9,561 nucleotides of DNA from CAZXVU01 sp964644465 (GTDB taxonomy: Bacteria; Chlamydiota; Chlamydiia; Chlamydiales; SM23-39). The notes under the pieces are model-generated. The model did no database searches. It was not told the DNA's origin and saw only the letters and a program-made list of their open reading frames with translations. Below, one piece after another: positions 6,661 to 9,561 of this stretch; position 1 is the first letter of the stretch, and every line of letters starts with the position of its first letter. The position numbers were made by a program, and so were the translations under genes. The DNA lies in the NCBI GenBank assembly GCA_964644465.1, contig CAZXVU010000078.1:1-9561 (forward strand), written 5' to 3'.

Positions 6661-7615
6661 AATGTGGAGCTATTATCGATTTTTTGATCGATTTTTTCAA
6701 TCAACTTTTCCCACTCCGCCCGGCCATCGGCAATCTCGCTTTCAATTTCTAAAAAAAGGACCGGCAAAAATGGAGAAATCCCAGGAGAAAACTTGATAAA
6801 ATCTTTCTCCGTGCAAATTAAAGCTTTAGCTCCTAACGACTTGCATTTCTCAGCAAAATGATTGATTCGATCTATATCGGCAGGCTCATGATCCGCCAAG
6901 ATCCATTCAGCGACAACATCCGCCCCGAGCCCAATCACTGTTTTTTTGAACTTTTCCGGTTTGGCAATTCCACAAAATAGCCCTATTTTCCAGCCGTGGA
7001 TCTGGGGAATTGTGTTTTCTTGGAGATCGAGAATCCGCTTTACAATGGTTTGAGTGACGATAGCATCGGGAAAATCGGGATGTTTTCCAGAGAGAAAAAT
7101 CGCATCTGCTTGAGCCAATCTCTTTGGACTGTCGCGCAAAAATCCCCAAGGAAGATAATGACCTTTTCCATAGGGGTCTGCTGCATCGAGAAGAACGAGA
7201 TCGAAATCGCGATGGAGCTTCCGGTATTGGAACCCATCATCCAAAATAATCAGCTCTGCACCATCGGCAACAGCTTGCTTTGCCAAATGAATCCGGTCTT
7301 TCCCCACATAGATATTCGCCTTCGGCAATCTTCGGGCTAGAAGTGCGGGCTCATCCGGCATTTCTCCATACCCTCTCGATAAAATAGCGACGTTCCGATG
7401 GGAAAAAGTTTTGGCGAGGAGATGAACCAGAGGCGTTTTCCCAGTTCCCCCTGCGACAATATTTCCTACGCTGACAACAGTGCAGTTAACGCGGGAAATA
7501 GGCAGCCAGTTCCCATCATAGAATTTGTTTTTGCAAATGGTAAAAAGAGCCCAAAGCCAACTCAAAGGCGCTAATATCCCTAAGTACCAGGGACCCCGCT
7601 CAATGAGTCTTTGAC
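6657..7615 (-). CDS. lpxK: Tetraacyldisaccharide 4'-kinase (lipid A kinase), 5' end hidden by assembly gap
   Basis: The enzyme phosphorylates the 4' position of the lipid A disaccharide precursor at the inner membrane. 318 residues are visible, against about 330-340 usual, so only some 10-20 N-terminal residues fall in the N gap. Features in order from the visible end: a membrane-associating hydrophobic segment (PWYLGILAPLSWLWALFTIC, 8-27); the P-loop SVGNIVAGGTGKTP (48-61); ILSRGYGE; a Walker-B-like ILDDGFQYRKLHRDFDLVLLD; LPWGFLRDSPKRL; and a late CTEKDFIKF. The DDGFQY segment has Tyr where most LpxK sequences have His (DDGxQH). Its TGA overlaps the ATG of the E2 gene by 4 nt, indicating an operon. 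The ATP site and signature motifs make the identification secure despite the truncation. Confidence 0.92.
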
Positions 7616-7715
7616 NNNNNNNNNNNNNNNNNNNNNNNNNNNNNNNNNNNNNNNNNNNNNNNNNNNNNNNNNNNNNNNNNNNNNNNNNNNNNNNNNNNNN
7701 NNNNNNNNNNNNNNN
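7616..7715. other. Assembly gap (100 N)
   Basis: Exactly 100 consecutive N, the conventional placeholder for a scaffold gap of unknown size. It falls between the end of gmhA and the start of lpxK on the minus strand. It happens to keep the two genes in one open frame (300-nt-compatible spacing), but this is an artefact: no fused GmhA-LpxK protein should be inferred. The gap must contain the gmhA stop and the lpxK start and may hold more. Confidence 0.95.
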
Positions 7716-8282
7716 GAACAATTGTTTTTCGACTGCTTCGATCATAATATGAATGGCCGTCATGTGGGCCTCTTGAATTCTATCAGAATAAGAAAATCCA
7801 GAGACAATCCATTCTAAATCGCAGAGGCCTTTCATTCTCCCCCCCGTTTTACCGAGGAATGCGATCGTAAAAAGCCCTTTTGTTTTTGCCATTTCAACAG
7901 CGGCGATGAGATTGGCGGAATTTCCGCTTGTCGTTAGGGCAATAAAAATATCTTCCGGTTTCCCAAAAGCCTCTACGCCTCGAGCAAACACAGAATCAAA
8001 TCCCATATCGTTGGCTACGCAAGAAAGATGGCCTGGATCAGAAATTGCGATCGCAGGAAGAGCTGCCCGTTTGGTCCGGAATTGGCCCGTGAGCTCTTCT
8101 GCAAAATGCATCGCATCGCAAAGACTCCCCCCATTTCCAGCGATCAGGATCTTTCCGCCATTCCTAAAACAAGTAGCGATTTGTTCCGCTGCTGATTGGA
8201 TGAAAGCCAAACTTTCGGGTTTTTTCAAAAACTCGATCGCCCTGATTCCGTCATTGATAGATTGAAGAATGGAATTTTTCAT
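7716..8282 (-). CDS. gmhA: Sedoheptulose 7-phosphate isomerase, stop codon hidden by assembly gap
   Basis: This cytosolic SIS-domain enzyme converts sedoheptulose 7-phosphate to D-glycero-D-manno-heptose 7-phosphate, the first step of ADP-heptose synthesis for the lipopolysaccharide inner core. 189 residues are visible against 192 in E. coli GmhA, so at most a few C-terminal residues are missing. Signature segments are AGNGGSLCDAMHFAEELTG (48-66), FIALTTSGNSANLI and YSDRIQEAHMTAIHIMIEAVEKQLF-type helix at the end. Residues equivalent to the E. coli zinc/active-site set His61, Glu65, Gln172 and His180 are His59, Glu63, Gln170 and His178 here. DiaA-like SIS proteins are related but lack this full set. 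There is no Shine-Dalgarno and a -10 element lies about 7 nt before the ATG, so the transcript may be leaderless. It heads the apparent gmhA-lpxK-E2 operon. Confidence 0.93.
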
Positions 8283-8321
8283 TTGGTTTGTTATACTAAC
8301 CCACTATGGATTTTCTCACAA
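8283..8321. promoter_or_regulatory. Compact divergent promoter between gmhA and asd with overlapping -10 elements
   Basis: Only 23 bp (8283-8305) separate the two start codons. On plus, TATACT (8292-8297, 5 of 6 to TATAAT) lies 8 nt before the asd ATG. I found no good -35 for it. On minus, TAGTAT (8298-8293) with TTGTGA (8321-8316) at a 17-nt spacing, or TATAAC (8295-8290), would drive gmhA; the TTGTGA box lies inside the asd coding sequence. Neither gene has a Shine-Dalgarno in the gap. The expected start points fall at or within a few bases of each ATG, implying leaderless or nearly leaderless mRNAs. Inference from motif positions only. Confidence 0.45.
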
Positions 8322-9367
8322 TTTGTCTTGTCGGAGCCACAGGCGCAGTCGGCCAGCAGATTCTCTCGCTTCTGGAATCTCGGAATTTTCCGGTTCGGGA
8401 AATTCGGTGCTTCGCTTCGCCAAAATCTCTCGGGCAAACCCTTTCCTTCAAAGGGAGAAAAATTCCTCTCGAACTCCTCAATCGCAATAGCTTCCTCAAG
8501 GCAGACCTTGCTTTTTTCTGTGCGGGCTCTTCGATTTCAAAAGAATGGATTCCCGTAGCCATCCAATCGGGATGCAAAGTGATTGATTCCAGTTCCGCAT
8601 TTCGCTCGGATCCCAAAGTTCCTCTCGTCATTCCCGAGATCAATGCTCATGTTCTGAAAGGCCAAAACCTCATCGCCTCCCCAAACTGTGCCGCTACAAT
8701 GCTTCTAATGCCTCTCTTTTCGCTCCATCGCCTCTTCAGAGTGTCAAGAGTCGTCGCGTCCACTTATCAAGCAGCCAGCGGCGCTGGAGCCTTATTATTG
8801 AAGGAGCTTCAAGCAGAGACTCAAGCCTATCTCGAACATCGTCCCTATTCTCATCTTTTACCCTTTCCGTATGCTTTCAATCTCTACCCGCACAATAGTT
8901 CTCTCCATGAAAATGGGTATGTCGAAGAAGAGCTGAAGATGGCCTTTGAAACCCGTAAAATTCTTGAAGATGATCAAATCCAGCTCAGCGCGACCTGCGT
9001 ACGCGTCCCGGTCCTCAGAGCCCATTCCGTCTCGGCCAATGTGGAATTCAAACGCGCATTTACCCTCGACGCCATCTACCGCGCTCTGGCAGAAGTACCT
9101 GGATTGAAAATTTTCGAAGACCGGAAACAAAACCGATTTGCAACTCCCGCCGATGTCACAGGGAAAAACGAAATATTCTGCGGCCGCTTCCGGATCGATC
9201 CAAGCCAGCCAAATACGCTGGAATTTTGGTCAGTGGGAGATCAATTGTTAAAAGGGGCAGCTTTAAATGCCGTGCAAATAGCAGAAATCTACGCGAAAGG
9301 GGCTGGGGATTCGAAGCGTAACACTTCTTGCGTGACGGGATGTTTGAAGGCCAGCTCGGCGCAGTGA
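8306..9367 (+). CDS. asd: Aspartate-semialdehyde dehydrogenase
   Basis: This 353-residue cytosolic enzyme reduces aspartyl phosphate to aspartate semialdehyde with NADPH, feeding diaminopimelate, lysine and threonine/methionine synthesis. It opens with the Rossmann motif CLVGATGAVGQQ (7-18). It has the catalytic cysteine Cys128 in ASPNCAAT, Gln155 in TYQAASGAGA, and the substrate Arg/His pair in RVPVLRAHS (Arg233, His240). It closes with the family-typical SVGDQLLKGAALNAVQIAE (309-327). The start is chosen because the Rossmann motif begins at once after MDFLTI; there is no Shine-Dalgarno. Family members normally stop near residue 330. The last ~26 residues (from 328) are unrelated, basic and Ser/Cys-containing sequence encoded opposite the 3' end of the convergent pseudouridine synthase gene, apparently from loss of an earlier stop. 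Confidence 0.94.
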   Translation: MDFLTICLVGATGAVGQQILSLLESRNFPVREIRCFASPKSLGQTLSFKGRKIPLELLNRNSFLKADLAFFCAGSSISKEWIPVAIQSGCKVIDSSSAFRSDPKVPLVIPEINAHVLKGQNLIASPNCAATMLLMPLFSLHRLFRVSRVVASTYQAASGAGALLLKELQAETQAYLEHRPYSHLLPFPYAFNLYPHNSSLHENGYVEEELKMAFETRKILEDDQIQLSATCVRVPVLRAHSVSANVEFKRAFTLDAIYRALAEVPGLKIFEDRKQNRFATPADVTGKNEIFCGRFRIDPSQPNTLEFWSVGDQLLKGAALNAVQIAEIYAKGAGDSKRNTSCVTGCLKASSAQ

Positions 9368-9561
9368 AGATGGATCTTCAGTCCGTCGCCTGTTCGGCTG
9401 CCGTAGCGCTTGTCTCCGACAATTGGATGACCGATCGCGCTGAATTGTGCGCGGATCTGATGATAGCGTCCGGTTTCCAGTTCAATTTTCACAAGCGTGG
9501 AGTGCTGCAGATAATGGAGGACTTCAAAAGTCAATCTCGCTTGCTTGGCATCTTTGTCCCC
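9289..9561 (-). CDS. RluA-family pseudouridine synthase, C-terminal part
   Basis: The frame is open from the right window edge to a TAG at 9289-9291, giving the last 90 residues of the protein. The central motif LETGRYHQIRAQFSAIGHPI, followed by VGDKRYG, is diagnostic of the RluA/RluC/RluD family, which isomerises uridines in 23S rRNA (or tRNA). The ending, LHCAELAFKHPVTQEVLRFESPAPFA, is the usual family C-terminus. The catalytic aspartate (HRLD motif) and any S4 domain lie beyond the window, so the exact subfamily and target cannot be given. The frame continues upstream of an in-frame TTG at 9534 with family-like residues (GDKDAKQARLTF), so that TTG is not the start. It overlaps the asd 3' end tail-to-tail by 79 bp. 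Confidence 0.9.
   Translation of the reverse strand, partial: GDKDAKQARLTFEVLHYLQHSTLVKIELETGRYHQIRAQFSAIGHPIVGDKRYGSRTGDGLKIHLHCAELAFKHPVTQEVLRFESPAPFA

Noticed and set aside
6996..7340. Plus-strand frame of 114 residues within lpxK
   Set aside because: It is opposite conserved lpxK sequence and resembles no family; treated as an antisense shadow.
6657..8282. A single 541-residue GmhA-LpxK fusion protein
   Set aside because: The frame is continuous only because 100 N translate as unknown residues. Both halves are near full length for separate families, and the gap size is a placeholder.
9532..9534. TTG as the start of the pseudouridine synthase fragment
   Set aside because: The frame stays open to the window edge with family-like residues before it, and the protein would lack its catalytic domain.

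Overview
The window looks like a chromosomal segment from a chlamydia-like bacterium (phylum Chlamydiota, probably an environmental lineage such as the Waddlia, Simkania or Parachlamydia groups rather than Chlamydiaceae). Four observations support this. There are tandem genes for secreted, Cys-containing MOMP-like beta-barrels of the Legionella_OMP type. A Kdo-pathway isomerase of the chlamydial KpsF/KdsD kind lies close to a dihydrolipoamide acyltransferase. There is an NhaD Na+/H+ antiporter. There is also an isocitrate dehydrogenase of the long Rickettsia/Thermus type, an enzyme Chlamydiaceae lack. The assignment rests on gene content recalled from family knowledge; no search was run.

Layout. 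Positions 1-1569 (+): the 3' end of one MOMP-like gene, a strong terminator, and a complete paralogue followed by a second, related terminator. Positions 1570-1653: a short intergenic stretch with a terminator and a low-complexity ~9-10 nt repeat. Positions 1654-3964 (-): nhaD and, upstream of it, kdsD. Positions 4044-5477 (+): a 477-residue isocitrate dehydrogenase, divergent from kdsD and ending 4 bp from the convergent E2 gene. Positions 5482-8282 (-): an apparent operon gmhA - lpxK - E2 acyltransferase, interrupted by exactly 100 N (7616-7715) that hide the gmhA/lpxK junction. Positions 8306-9367 (+): asd, divergent from gmhA with only 23 bp between start codons. Positions 9289-9561 (-): the C-terminal end of an RluA-family pseudouridine synthase, overlapping the asd tail by 79 bp.

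Functionally, three genes serve lipopolysaccharide (kdsD for Kdo, gmhA for heptose, lpxK for lipid A), the MOMP-like pair builds the outer membrane, icd and E2 belong to central carbon metabolism, asd feeds the diaminopimelate/lysine/threonine branch, and NhaD handles sodium and pH homeostasis. The window is gene-dense, with no gene-free stretch over 300 bases, and I saw no tRNA, rRNA, CRISPR, transposase or phage gene. I do not see a convincing new multi-gene system. The most interesting points are a 48-nt perfectly conserved tract between otherwise ~19-20% diverged MOMP paralogues, overlapping divergent -10 elements between gmhA and asd that imply leaderless or near-leaderless transcripts, the cofactor-site residues of the Rickettsia-like icd, and the dispersed repeat near 1601-1650.
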